DNA of 64,000 nt from Oscillatoriales cyanobacterium PMM_0080. Lineage in GTDB: Bacteria > Cyanobacteriota > Cyanobacteriia > Cyanobacteriales > Microcoleaceae. Shown one piece after another: positions 51,474-60,135 of this stretch. Positions within the stretch are counted from its first letter, which is position 1, and every line of letters begins with the position of its first letter. The notes under the pieces were generated by a model, which saw nothing but the letters and a program-made list of their open reading frames with translations, searched no databases and was not told the DNA's origin. The position numbers and the translations under genes were made by a program. Where the stretch lies: contig CASBQF010000272.1 of NCBI GenBank assembly GCA_949127775.1, positions 1 to 64,000 of the forward strand, in the 5' to 3' direction.

Positions 51474-53789
51474 CTAATCACTAAACAGCTTTTCGCTAAC
51501 CTGTGCGGTAACAAAGGGCAGGTTTAAGGCCGGTTGCGCGATCGGCTGTGATGCCGTCCGTTGCATCAAGCCGAGCTCGTAGAAACCACCGCACAGCAGC
51601 AAACGATCGCCCTCTTGCAAATCAGTAGTTCCGTCCGGCCAGCGAGTAAACTTCCCTTCCCGGCGGATCGCCCGCACCTGCACCCCATACTGAGTCAGCA
51701 AATCTACCTCTGAGAGTTTTTGGCCCGCCCAAGGGCTGTTTTCTGGCAGCCTCAGCCACTGACAAGAACTGTCGCCTTGCGGGACGGCAATTTCCCCCTT
51801 CGCCAGCAACTCAAAACTCACAAGTTCTTCCGGTTCTCCGACTACCAAAACCCGATCGCCCGACAGCAAAGCAGCCTTCCCGTTAGGATAATCAATTTCC
51901 TCGCCATCTTCGCGGACGATCGCCATCACACTCACCCCGATCAACTGTCGCAAATTAGTTTCTTCCAGAGTCATGCCGGCGATCGGAGCACCTTCGGGCA
52001 AACTGTACCACTCGCTGTTCATATCTCGAACCGCCACTTTCAAATCCCGCGAAACGGCCAAAGGTTCGCGTCGCGGCCGCAATTCCAGATAGCGGCTGCT
52101 GCGAATTTGCTGGACTTCTCGCCCGATCGCCATTGCCGAGACACCCATCCCAGCCAGCAAGTGAGAAGACAATTCTAAACTCGCCTCAAACTCCGGCTGC
52201 ACAACTTCCCAGGCGCCCAATTGGTAAAGCAGTTCAATATCTTTATCTTTGTTAGCCCGCACCACAATATCCAAATCCGGGACTAATTCCAAAGCCCGCT
52301 TCAGACACAAACGAGTGCTCATAGGATCGGGAAGCGTCACCGCCATTGCCTTAGCCCGTCCCACCCCAGCCGATTCTAATACGTGCAAACTGGCAGCATT
52401 ACCATAAACATAAGGAATTCCTAGCACCCGGCACTCTTGAATTCTGCTTTCCGATTCATCAATTACCACAACTGAACAGTTGCGGCTTTGCAGCATTTTG
52501 ACTAAAGTTCTGCCAACTCGCCCGTAGCCGCAAACCACAATATGATTTTGTTCCGGCAAAGTTTCAGCTATTTCCACAGGTTGAGATGATTGGTCAAAAT
52601 AGCGCTGCAAAGGCCCGAAATTTTCCGCCCAATTGAATAACTGCGGCACGCTTCTCAATACAAACGGCGTTAGTACCAGAGTGACTGCTGTCGTTCCTAA
52701 AATTAACAGATAAACGTCTCGCGAAACCAGTCCCAAGGCTTGGCCGGAACTAGCGAGGACAAAAGAGAACTCTCCAATTTGAGCCAAACCCAAACCTGCG
52801 ATTAATGCTGTTTTTAGGGGATAGCCAAACAGTCGGACGATCGGCGTTATGATTAAAAATTTGCCGACAAATACTAAAAATACCAGTCCCAGGATTAACT
52901 CTAGATGGTTCCAGAGAAAAAACGGGTCAATTAACATTCCGATCGTCACAAAAAATAGGGATGCAAAAATATCTCGCAAAGGCTCAACATAAGTTAGAGT
53001 TTGGTCGGCATATTCCACCTCAGAAATCATCAATCCCGCTACAAATGCGCCCATCTCGATCGAGAAACCCAAATATTCTGTCAGTAGGGCAATGCTCAAA
53101 GCCAACACCACAACTCCCAGCAAAAATAGTTCCCGACTCTCTGTTTTAGCGAGGTAGCGCAGCAACTGCGGCACGATCCAAATGCCCGCGACGACTGCAC
53201 CAGCAGCAAATAAACTAATTCGCAGCAGGGCCCACGCTACCGTGATGCCGATCGCCTCTGCGGGCTGATTGAGGGCCGGCAAAACTGCCAACATTAGCCC
53301 CAAGGCCAAATCTTGAACTACCAAGATTCCCAGCATAACTTGACCGTGGGAAGTACCGCTTTCCGAACGCTCCATCAAGCACTTCAGTACAACTGCTGTC
53401 GAAGAAAGCGACAGAATCGACCCCAAAAACACGCCTTGGGCGGGCGATTCTACCCAACCTACAGCCAAGGAAATTGCAGTAGTAAAGGCGATCGTCAGCA
53501 CAATTTGCAAACCCCCGCCGCCCAAACTAATCGCTTTAACTTTTTGGAGCTCGGCGAAAGAAAACTCAACTCCCAAGGCAAACAACAGAAAGGCAACGCC
53601 GAATTCAGCTAGAGTATCTACCTGAATTAATTCTTTGATCAACCCCAAACCAGCCGGCCCAACTACGATCCCTCCCAGGAGATACCCGAGAATTACCGGT
53701 TGTCGCAATAGCGATGCAAACAGTCCTCCTGCTGCGGCAGCAGCGAGAACTAGAACTAAGTCAACGATCAGTCGGAAGTCTTCTTGCAC
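51474..53789 (-). CDS. CPA2 cation:proton antiporter with TrkA-N and TrkA-C domains
   Basis: A KefB/C-like monovalent cation:proton antiporter of ~771 residues. It has ~12-13 membrane helices (about residues 10-400) with the GYLLGGIVVGPAGLG motif, a TrkA-N NAD-binding domain (HIVVCGYGRVGRTLVKML, ~430-550) and two C-terminal TrkA-C domains (~600-750) as in KefB plus a second copy. The start is taken at GTG 53789 (VQEDFRLIVDLV), which matches homologues; an extension to 53933 would be an unusual hydrophilic leader. The acyltransferase gene is divergent from it. It probably serves K+/Na+ and pH homeostasis. Confidence 0.9.
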   Translation of the reverse strand: MQEDFRLIVDLVLVLAAAAAGGLFASLLRQPVILGYLLGGIVVGPAGLGLIKELIQVDTLAEFGVAFLLFALGVEFSFAELQKVKAISLGGGGLQIVLTIAFTTAISLAVGWVESPAQGVFLGSILSLSSTAVVLKCLMERSESGTSHGQVMLGILVVQDLALGLMLAVLPALNQPAEAIGITVAWALLRISLFAAGAVVAGIWIVPQLLRYLAKTESRELFLLGVVVLALSIALLTEYLGFSIEMGAFVAGLMISEVEYADQTLTYVEPLRDIFASLFFVTIGMLIDPFFLWNHLELILGLVFLVFVGKFLIITPIVRLFGYPLKTALIAGLGLAQIGEFSFVLASSGQALGLVSRDVYLLILGTTAVTLVLTPFVLRSVPQLFNWAENFGPLQRYFDQSSQPVEIAETLPEQNHIVVCGYGRVGRTLVKMLQSRNCSVVVIDESESRIQECRVLGIPYVYGNAASLHVLESAGVGRAKAMAVTLPDPMSTRLCLKRALELVPDLDIVVRANKDKDIELLYQLGAWEVVQPEFEASLELSSHLLAGMGVSAMAIGREVQQIRSSRYLELRPRREPLAVSRDLKVAVRDMNSEWYSLPEGAPIAGMTLEETNLRQLIGVSVMAIVREDGEEIDYPNGKAALLSGDRVLVVGEPEELVSFELLAKGEIAVPQGDSSCQWLRLPENSPWAGQKLSEVDLLTQYGVQVRAIRREGKFTRWPDGTTDLQEGDRLLLCGGFYELGLMQRTASQPIAQPALNLPFVTAQVSEKLFSD

Positions 53790-53907
53790 AACTTTATGAA
53801 AAAAGTGTAAAGTTATATTATAGTATCTAATGTGTTGACTGTGTTTGAAGCGTTGACTATAGTTGAAGAGCAACTGCAACAGTCGCCAAGGATCGAGGTA
53901 TTTTCGG

Positions 53908-54999
53908 ATGACAAAGACTTCAACTGGGCACAAAAGGCTTAATCTATTACAGGTCTATCGAGGGATTGCAGCGATATTGGTGGTGCTGTTTCACCTGAAT
54001 GATATGAGCATACAAAGGTTAAAACAAGTAACTTTTTTTAATTTATTTCATGGTGGGTGGAGTGGTGTTGATTACTTTTTTGTGTTAAGCGGCTTTATTA
54101 TGGTGTACGTTCATCGATCGGCGATCGGGAAACCAGACCAGTTAAAATCATTTTTAGTCAAACGCAGCGTCAGAATTTACCCAATTTATTGGATAATTAC
54201 TCTTATAGTTTTAGCCTTTTTTGTCGTAATACCAGGTTTTGCCAATAACAAAGACTTAGGTATTCAGCAAATATTAACATCTCTGCTGCTGATACCTCAG
54301 AACGATCCACCAATTCTAGATGTCGGCTGGACTTTGATTTACGAAATGTTTTTTTATCTACTCTTCAGCATAGCAATCTGGTTCAAACCCAAATATTCTG
54401 TGCCGATACTTTCGAGTTGGCTATTTGTCACAATGCTGCATTACTTAAAAGTCATAAATTTTGGTGGCAAAGCTTTTTTGCTAAATATAGTATTTGGCAA
54501 TATGAATCTAGAATTTTTTCTAGGCTGCTTGGCTGGGTATATTGTGATTAAATTTGGCCCTAAAATTAGCAAAAACAGGTGGATTTTGTTTGGCGTGGCA
54601 AATTTAGGATACGTAGCTTTATTAATGATAACGAGTGCGAACGAGTTAGAAATAGATCGAATGAGCACTTTTGGAGTGCTGGCGGCTTTGTTAATCATCG
54701 GTTCGGCATCGATCGACCTTAACGACTCACCAAAAGTCCCCAAAATTTTAACATACTTGGGAGACGCCTCTTACTCAATATTTTTAGTCCACAGCCCGAT
54801 CGTATCAGCAGCAACAAAAGTGGTACAAAAGGCAAACTTAGGCAAATATTACGATGGATTTTTTGCACCAGCATTGATAGTATTGATATCAGTAGTTGCA
54901 GGCTGCTTGTTCTACTCTTTAATCGAAAAACCGCTGACAGTTTATCTGCGGAAAAATGTAGTTGAAAAAATGAATTTTTCCAAAGTGCCAGCCAGCTAA
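53908..54999 (+). CDS. Acyltransferase 3 family membrane protein
   Basis: The 363-residue protein is an integral membrane O-acyltransferase. It has about ten helices and the family His in LVVLFHLNDMS and the Arg/Asp region FFVLSGFIMVYVH. Members acetylate or otherwise acylate sugars of exopolysaccharide, LPS or glycolipids (OafA, ExoZ). A GSASIDL region and LGDASYSIFLVHSP near the C-terminus fit the family. The start at ATG 53908 follows GAGG at ~53895; the earlier TTG at 53863 lacks a site. The substrate could be the polysaccharide of the 14-32 kb locus but this is not shown. Confidence 0.9.
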   Translation: MTKTSTGHKRLNLLQVYRGIAAILVVLFHLNDMSIQRLKQVTFFNLFHGGWSGVDYFFVLSGFIMVYVHRSAIGKPDQLKSFLVKRSVRIYPIYWIITLIVLAFFVVIPGFANNKDLGIQQILTSLLLIPQNDPPILDVGWTLIYEMFFYLLFSIAIWFKPKYSVPILSSWLFVTMLHYLKVINFGGKAFLLNIVFGNMNLEFFLGCLAGYIVIKFGPKISKNRWILFGVANLGYVALLMITSANELEIDRMSTFGVLAALLIIGSASIDLNDSPKVPKILTYLGDASYSIFLVHSPIVSAATKVVQKANLGKYYDGFFAPALIVLISVVAGCLFYSLIEKPLTVYLRKNVVEKMNFSKVPAS

Positions 55000-55001
55000 T
55001 T

Positions 55002-55063
55002 GTAGGGTGCATCGCTGTGATATTTTTGATTTGAGGTGAAGATTGGCGATGCAACGCACCCTA
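55002..55063. repeat. Dispersed palindrome, GTAGGGTGCGTCGC family
   Basis: GTAGGGTGCATCGC and GCGATGCAACGCACCCTA are inverted arms, related to 5819-5882 and 41346-41407. It begins two bases after the acyltransferase stop. Confidence 0.75.
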
Positions 55064-55231
55064 GATCATACAGCACAGTACCGCAAGCCGGAGGCTACGG
55101 GAAAACAAGAGCAACGCGAAAACCGCAGCCCACGACGCGGCTGCCCACCAAATTCCAGCTACGATAGGAGTTGAATTTTGGTCGCCGAGGATGGCATCAT
55201 ATTCTCTAGGTTGATTTGGCTCATTTGGCAT
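55061..55231 (-). CDS. Small unassigned protein with one TM segment
   Basis: A 56-residue frame starts at ATG 55231 and reads MPNEPNQPREYDAILGDQ, then WWAAASWAAVFALLLFS, a single membrane segment, and ends in the repeat at 55061. The PREYDAILG start resembles the leader of pentapeptide-repeat or GUN4-like proteins (PKEFDAVLGG) in cyanobacteria, but the rest differs. It may be a small real membrane protein or a truncated remnant whose end has been overwritten by the repeat. Confidence 0.4.
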   Translation of the reverse strand: MPNEPNQPREYDAILGDQNSTPIVAGIWWAAASWAAVFALLLFSRSLRLAVLCCMI

Positions 55232-55839
55232 GGCATTTTGACCTCTGATTGATTAACGAATGTGGCATTTATATAATAATAGCCATCTCAAATATTCACC
55301 ACTTATATCGTTTCCGGTTGTATCGAAATTATTAGGATCGAAAATTAAATAACTTACACCAGTTTGTGGGATGTCCCGCCCGTTCTTTCTGGACGGGCGA
55401 GACATCCCACAAGAAGCATAGAAATTGTAAGTTATTAAATTTTCATTCCTTAGTAACTGAAATTAGGAGACTGCACGTGCCGTCTCCTTTATTATGTCCA
55501 AGAGTGTAACCAGAATTTAGATTATTAGAAAGAATTGGTTTAAAGCCGGAACCCTTTGAGGGAGAAATTAAAAGAAGACTATTTATTGCTTCAATCCTCG
55601 GACTTCCAGGTAGAGGCAAGCTGTCAACTGTCAACTGTCAACTGTCAACTGTCAACTGAATGAAGCAGCAGGCAGCTATGCGAAAAAGCAGACAAATGAT
55701 TCGTGATGCTTTGCACTTTCATAAGCTACATTTATCTACTTTGTGCCAGCCTAACATTCCTTTACTGTTTAGGTCGAGAGCGTGATAAAATTAGGAGCTT
55801 TGTGTAACATTAGCTAGACAAAAATTAAGGATATTGGTG
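55232..55839. other. Intergenic region with three repeat types
   Basis: It holds a GTGGGATGTCCCGCCCG / CGGGCGAGACATCCCAC inverted repeat at ~55363-55413, an incomplete AATTAGGAGACGG...CCGTCTCC repeat (~55463-55490) and the dispersed element ending in CTGTCAA heptamers (55530-55658). The last ~100 bp is presumably the promoter of the M23 peptidase gene. Confidence 0.55.
55530..55658. repeat. Dispersed element followed by CTGTCAA heptamers (copy 2)
   Basis: AGAATTGGTTTAAAGCC, TTTGAGGGAGAAATTAAAA and AGGTAGAGGCAAG match copy 1 at 16370-16500 with ~80 per cent identity by eye. CTGTCAA units follow at 55621-55658 (five). Both lie next to genes but outside them. Confidence 0.7.
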
Positions 55840-56778
55840 ATGACAACGACTGTGAATCAAGCCAACTCCAAGTCAAGTGCAAAAATAGTTGTCGGTGCTA
55901 TTTGGGAGTGTAAGCTGTTGAGAACAAGCATGAAAAGGACGATCGCCAGTGGGGGAATTATTGCCAGCATTCTCAGTCTGGTATCGCCCGTGCAAGCTTT
56001 GCAGGTGCAGGTGACACCGGCAAATCCTGAACAGGGAGATACGCTGTCAGTAATTATTCAGGTAAATAGCAGCAGCCCGACTCCCACGGTTTCTGTACTG
56101 CAAAAAAAGTACCCAGCTTTTCCAATGGGTAATAATCGCTTTCGGGCGCTACTACCGACAACTCCGCTGGAGAAGGCTGGTGCTCGCCTTCTGCAAGTCG
56201 CCGGTGACGGACAAGTACAGAAGTTGAGCGTGCAAGTTCGATCGCGCAATTTTCCCACTCAATCTATCACGCTCCCACCAGGAAAAGACAGTGAAGGTAC
56301 TGATGCCGAGTTCGATCGCGTGGACGCATTTAAAGCACTGGTTACACCCCAAAAATTTTGGAACGGCCCACTTTTGCGGCCGAACTCCGGCGAAATTACC
56401 ACCGTTTACGGCGTTCGGCGGTACTATAATGGGGTATTTGCCCAAGACTACTACCACCGCGGCGTCGATTACGCGGGTGCTTACGGTTCTCCGGTAATAG
56501 CACCGGCTGCTGGCTTTGTGTCTCTCGTGGGACGAGAATCCCAAGGGTTCAAAATCCACGGGAATGTCGTCGGTATTGACCACGGGCAAGGGGTAGCAAG
56601 TATTTTGATGCACCTCAGCCGGATTGATGTTAGAGAGGGTGATTTTGTGCAAGCAGGTCAAGTAATTGGCGCTTTGGGGTCTACGGGGGCTTCGACCGGC
56701 CCTCACCTGCACTGGGGACTTTACGTGCACGGGCAGTCCGTCGATCCAGTTCCTTGGCGGCTTCAGGGAGTTGAGTAG
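55840..56778 (+). CDS. Secreted M23 family peptidase (LytM-like)
   Basis: The ~312-residue protein has an export signal at about residues 33-48 (IIASILSLVSPVQAL), so it acts in the periplasm on peptidoglycan cross-links. An Ig-like beta domain (~50-150) leads to the M23 domain (~200-300) with YYHRGVDYAGAYG (first zinc His and Asp), VDHGQGV and SASTGPHLHWGLYVHG (HxH). Both catalytic motifs are complete. The ATG at 55840 has AAGGA upstream; ATG 55930 would give a more classical signal peptide and cannot be excluded. ComFB follows ~210 bp later. Confidence 0.88.
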   Translation: MTTTVNQANSKSSAKIVVGAIWECKLLRTSMKRTIASGGIIASILSLVSPVQALQVQVTPANPEQGDTLSVIIQVNSSSPTPTVSVLQKKYPAFPMGNNRFRALLPTTPLEKAGARLLQVAGDGQVQKLSVQVRSRNFPTQSITLPPGKDSEGTDAEFDRVDAFKALVTPQKFWNGPLLRPNSGEITTVYGVRRYYNGVFAQDYYHRGVDYAGAYGSPVIAPAAGFVSLVGRESQGFKIHGNVVGIDHGQGVASILMHLSRIDVREGDFVQAGQVIGALGSTGASTGPHLHWGLYVHGQSVDPVPWRLQGVE

Positions 56779-56988
56779 CAAATTTTACTGGTTTTGACGA
56801 ATTTAACAGTCAATTATGGGGTAAGTTTGTGGCTGGGGTGGCGAGATAACTGTTCTGGGTTATCAGTATTGAGCTAGGATTGGTATCAAAATTCTCGATT
56901 CCAACCTCAAAACTCCAATCTCAAGACGCTAGCAATCGCGTCTTCCAAAAAAAACTCTATTAATGATGCCGTTGAGCGGGAAGCATAT

Positions 56989-57525
56989 ATGAGTATTGAA
57001 AAAATTGTTGAACAGGCTTTGCAGGATGGCTATTTAACGCCGTCTATGGAAGCTGAGGTGGGACGAATCTGCAATACGGCTTCTGAATTGTCGATCGAAG
57101 AGTACATGGCTCTCGATCGGCTGATGGGAGCTTTGTTGACTGGGGAAGTTGTGGTTCTGCCGCGCAAACAGTTCATCAACGTGATGGAAGAGTTGGTGCT
57201 CAGCGATGCGATCGCCAGGGTGGCAGAGATTGAGGCGGAGACCGACCAGAGTCTCGATGTCGGTGATATTGCAGCCTATGCTTTGAATAGGCTGCCACCT
57301 CTGTACGCGACGACGGAAGAAGGGGCTCACTTTCAAAGGGCTAGGGCTAAAGAGCAACTTCACGATTTGATTTCAAAAGAAGTCAACGCGGCGATCGCCC
57401 GCAATTTGGACAGGCCAGACACCCCAAACCCCACAGCTTTGGGCAAGTCTTCGGGAAACGAAGTTCTTTCACAGCTAAGCACTTGGCTGCAAGCTAACGC
57501 CACCAATTTTGAGCCGCAGCCCTAG
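56989..57525 (+). CDS. comFB: ComFB-family protein (candidate cyclic-dinucleotide receptor)
   Basis: The 178-residue soluble protein has the ComFB core, NVMEELVLSDAIARVAEIEAE and DVGDIAAYALNRLPPLYATTEEGA (~60-115). Cyanobacterial ComFB-type proteins have been reported to bind c-di-GMP or c-di-AMP (for example CdgR in Nostoc), and the protein family was first noted as late competence ComFB in Bacillus. The N-terminal ~55 residues and C-terminal ~50 are helical extensions. Binding residues were not verified. A terminator follows at 57560-57596. Confidence 0.87.
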   Translation: MSIEKIVEQALQDGYLTPSMEAEVGRICNTASELSIEEYMALDRLMGALLTGEVVVLPRKQFINVMEELVLSDAIARVAEIEAETDQSLDVGDIAAYALNRLPPLYATTEEGAHFQRARAKEQLHDLISKEVNAAIARNLDRPDTPNPTALGKSSGNEVLSQLSTWLQANATNFEPQP

Positions 57526-57559
57526 CACGACAAGAGTTAGCTATATTTCGGTTAAGTCG

Positions 57560-57596
57560 ATCCCGCTCTATTTACAAAGCGGGATTTCTAGTTTTT
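57560..57596 (+). terminator. Rho-independent terminator after comFB
   Basis: ATCCCGCT and AGCGGGAT form an 8-bp stem with a 10-nt loop, followed by TTCTAGTTTTT. It lies 35 bp after the stop codon. Confidence 0.75.
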
Positions 57597-57604
57597 GATC
57601 GCTA

Positions 57605-57740
57605 ATATCAATTCCGATTGCATCGGAATTAATATTACACGAATCAGGAGACGGCTTGGCCTTTGTCCCTACAAATCTGACGTAGGGACACGGTACGTGC
57701 TGTGTCCTTTATATCATCCCGATGTAACCGGAATTGATCT
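57605..57740. repeat. Dispersed palindrome, GGAGACGG family (copy 2)
   Basis: The ends ATATCAATTCCGATTGCATC and GATGTAACCGGAATTGATCT are inverted, and AGGAGACGGCTTGGCC / CCGTACGTGCTGTGTCC form weak inner arms. It is more diverged than copies 1 and 3. Confidence 0.7.
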
Positions 57741-57845
57741 AACATTCATCATTTAAAGGCACAAGGCCGAACCCCGAAGCCAGAATTTAAGAAAAAAATT
57801 AAAATTTAAGAGTTTTTTTATTTGTTACATCAAACAAAAAAATTC

Positions 57846-57971
57846 GGCGTTGCTGAATTTAGGTATGATTCACTCACTTTCGCGCAATCCCTGAAATGAG
57901 TAGGGGCAATTCATGAATTGCCCCTACTGTCTCATTTCGGAGGCAAATCATACTCCTTTCTCAGCAACGCC
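57846..57971. mobile_element. 126-bp MITE-like element, GGCGTTGCTGA ends (copy A)
   Basis: GGCGTTGCTGA and TCAGCAACGCC are perfect 11-bp terminal inverted repeats. The interior contains GGGGCAATTCATGAATTGCCCC, a perfect palindrome. Copy B at 59686-59811 is the same element in reverse orientation and of the same length. No coding capacity is present, so it would depend on a transposase elsewhere. Confidence 0.85.
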
Positions 57972-58002
57972 AAAAATTTCTGTTCCTTCTCCCTTCAAAG
58001 GC

Positions 58003-58716
58003 TTAATTATTGCTTTCAGAAGAGTCTGCCGAGGGGCTAGCTGCAACTTTTGTATCTCGCTTTTCGCGTTTTTTCCGTTCCGCTTGGATGACATCTTGAA
58101 GCACTATTCGCGCTTGAGCCATTTTTTCCAAATTGCTGCGGTACAAATCTAAATCTTTGCTAACTTTGTCTTCAGGTAAGTGCAAAGCCGCGCTGACTTT
58201 GGCGATCGCGTCGTTTCGCGTTTCTTGGTCTTTTACCATGTCGGCGTCAGCTTTTTCTAGCAGCGAGAACAAACCGATCGCAAATAAGCGGCTGTACTTA
58301 AATTTAGAGTTGCTGGCGATCGCCCCTAAAGACGCTTGCAAATCTGCTGTATCTTCAAAGCTAGTGGAGCGATCGAGCCACGAGAGCAACTCTGGCCCAG
58401 AAAGTCGATCGGCCAAGCTTTCCAAGCGGTGAGCATCATGTTTGTAGCGATCGGGATCGTCCTCTAGGGATTTGCACAAACCGTTAAAAATCGAAAGTCT
58501 GTCTGCTTCTGGGGCGTATCCGAGCATGAATCGATCGAAAGCTGTCACCACACCCAAAGCATAAATCGGGTCGTATTGAAAATCGGCATTCGCCGAAAGC
58601 AAGTGCATTTCTACCATCAACTCTTCCACCACTCGACGGTAAATTGAGTTGATCGGTCGAGTGTGAATCGTATAGAAACTTCGCTTAGTATCTGAAACAG
58701 TACGGTTATTGTTCAC
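58003..58716 (-). CDS. psb29: Psb29/Thf1, photosystem II biogenesis protein
   Basis: The ~237-residue protein is Psb29 (Thf1), found in cyanobacteria and plastids. It acts in photosystem II repair and in FtsH protease complex stability. It has the conserved VSDTKRSFYTIHTRPINSIYRRVVEELMVEMHLLS start, DPIYALGVVTAFDRFM and RYKHDAHRLE, then a helical tail and a Lys/Glu- and Ser-rich end. The start is taken at GTG 58716, which gives VNNNRTVSDTK; an extension to 58842 would add 42 unconserved residues. Copy A of the MITE lies just downstream, and cpcT is divergent. Confidence 0.94.
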   Translation of the reverse strand: MNNNRTVSDTKRSFYTIHTRPINSIYRRVVEELMVEMHLLSANADFQYDPIYALGVVTAFDRFMLGYAPEADRLSIFNGLCKSLEDDPDRYKHDAHRLESLADRLSGPELLSWLDRSTSFEDTADLQASLGAIASNSKFKYSRLFAIGLFSLLEKADADMVKDQETRNDAIAKVSAALHLPEDKVSKDLDLYRSNLEKMAQARIVLQDVIQAERKKREKRDTKVAASPSADSSESNN

Positions 58717-59044
58717 CTGAGTCTTATAGATAAATAATTTTGCCGCAGCGGGCGACGTGAGTAAAGTCGGGGGAGTCGATGTGCGATCGGGCTGACACAA
58801 ATTGCCAGTTTTGTTAAGCGGTGCCGACGGAGGGCGAGTCAAAATTTTACCAATAATATTTTACTCGCGATCGACAGCAACAATTAATTTGTCGCAATAC
58901 GGGGCCAAAACCCCAGTATCTTTACAATCATAGCTCTTCTGGGATCGCACAGAAATCTAATCTTCTGACTTGTCCAGTCAGTGTCATTCAATATCACAAT
59001 AAGTTTTTACTGTCAATCCCAAATCCTCAAAATATCAAACCAAC
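58717..59044. other. Divergent psb29-cpcT promoter region
   Basis: A 328-bp region between divergent genes that must contain both promoters. Apart from a CGATCG-rich stretch (~58865-58875), no clear motif is visible. An open frame continues in from psb29 for 126 bp but lacks conservation signs. Confidence 0.4.
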
Positions 59045-59665
59045 ATGACACTTTCTCCTGAACTAAGAGCTTTAGCCCAGTACATGGCGGGCGAATTTGA
59101 TAACCGAGAACAAGCATTAGCAGACCCGGCTTGGTACGTCCACCTTCGTTTCTGGCAAAGACCCCTACCCGTTTCTCTCTTTGACGAACCCAGCATTGCC
59201 TTGTTTGCCGAACAAGCAAATATTCTGGAATTGGACAAACCATACCGTCCGCGCATCGTGCAACTAAGGCACGCTAAGACATCGCCTGGACTTATAGAAG
59301 CTCAGTATTATATGTTTAAGGATATTGAAGCCGTCAAAGGATCTGGTCGCGATCGCGATTTGCTTTTCAAACTTACTCGCGACCAAATCGAACTCCTCCC
59401 CGGCTGCACCCTCTCCGTTGCAGTCCAAAATTTAGCCTCAAACCGCTATCGATTTCGGGCATCTTTGCCGGAGGGAACTCGTTGCGGTTTTACATACGGC
59501 GGGCAGAATTTCCAAGTAGACTTGGGATTTGAAGCCGCCGCCGAAGAATTTCTCAGCTACGACAAAGGAATAAGCCCCACAACGGGCAAGGCTATCTGGG
59601 GAGCCTTAATGGGCCCTTTTAGATATGTGAAGCGTCAGGATTTTGCTTCTGAGATATTGGGGTGA
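59045..59665 (+). CDS. cpcT: CpcT/CpeT phycobiliprotein lyase
   Basis: The 206-residue protein belongs to the CpcT/CpeT lyases, which attach phycocyanobilin to Cys153 (or the equivalent) of phycocyanin beta subunits. MAGEFDNREQALADPAWYVHLR, RIVQLRHAKTSPGLIEAQYYMFKD and GPFRYVKRQDF are typical. The lyase makes phycobilisomes, which confirms a phycobilisome-bearing organism. It is not in a cpc operon. MITE copy B and a dispersed palindrome lie downstream. Confidence 0.95.
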   Translation: MTLSPELRALAQYMAGEFDNREQALADPAWYVHLRFWQRPLPVSLFDEPSIALFAEQANILELDKPYRPRIVQLRHAKTSPGLIEAQYYMFKDIEAVKGSGRDRDLLFKLTRDQIELLPGCTLSVAVQNLASNRYRFRASLPEGTRCGFTYGGQNFQVDLGFEAAAEEFLSYDKGISPTTGKAIWGALMGPFRYVKRQDFASEILG

Positions 59666-59685
59666 TTAACAGTAGAACTTTTTCT

Positions 59686-59811
59686 GACATTGCTGACAAA
59701 GGAGTATGATTTGCCTCCGAAATTTAGAGGGGCAATTCATGAATTGCCCCTACTCTCTCATTTCACCGATTGCGCGAAAGCGAGTGAATCATACCTAAAT
59801 TCAGCAACGCC
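59686..59811. mobile_element. 126-bp MITE-like element, GGCGTTGCTGA ends (copy B)
   Basis: Reverse complement of copy A (57846-57971) with scattered changes. The right terminus TCAGCAACGCC is perfect; the left is degraded to GACATTGCTGA. The 15-bp sequence CTTTTTCTGACATTG flanks it on both sides (59678-59692 and 59812-59826), as expected of a target duplication or a deletion footprint. Interior GGGGCAATTCATGAATTGCCCC is identical to copy A. Confidence 0.85.
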
Positions 59812-59868
59812 CTTTTTCTGACATTGGCAACAATCAATTACATTTTGTAGATGTTTTTGTACCACATA

Positions 59869-60006
59869 ATATCAATTCCGGCATCATCGAAATTATTAGT
59901 AGCCGAAATTAGGAGACGGCAGTGCCGTTTCTTGCGCAATAAATTGCGGTAGGGAAACGGCACTGCCGTCTCCTCTATATTATTCAGGCGCAGCCAGAAT
60001 TGATAT
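59869..60006. repeat. Dispersed palindrome, GGAGACGGCAGTGCCGT family (copy 3)
   Basis: ATATCAATTCCGG and CAGAATTGATAT are inverted ends. AGGAGACGGCAGTGCCGTTTC and GAAACGGCACTGCCGTCTCCT are near-perfect inner arms. It lies between cpcT and the STAS gene. Confidence 0.85.
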
Positions 60007-60021
60007 AAGCTCAAATTTTCC

Positions 60022-60064
60022 CATAAAAAGAAGAAGCAGGTAAGAATTTACCTGCTTCCTCTTC
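60022..60064 (-). terminator. Rho-independent terminator after the STAS gene (minus strand)
   Basis: GAAGCAGGTAA (60033-60043) and TTACCTGCTTC (60048-60058) form a perfect 11-bp stem with a 4-nt loop. On the minus strand it is followed by a T-rich tail (TTCTTTTTAT). It lies ~70 bp after the STAS stop. Confidence 0.7.
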
Positions 60065-60135
60065 TGGGTTCGGTGCACGCTGGGCGAGTCTCAAGCTTAC
60101 ATAGCTATTACACAAAATTCATAAAGCAGGAGTGC

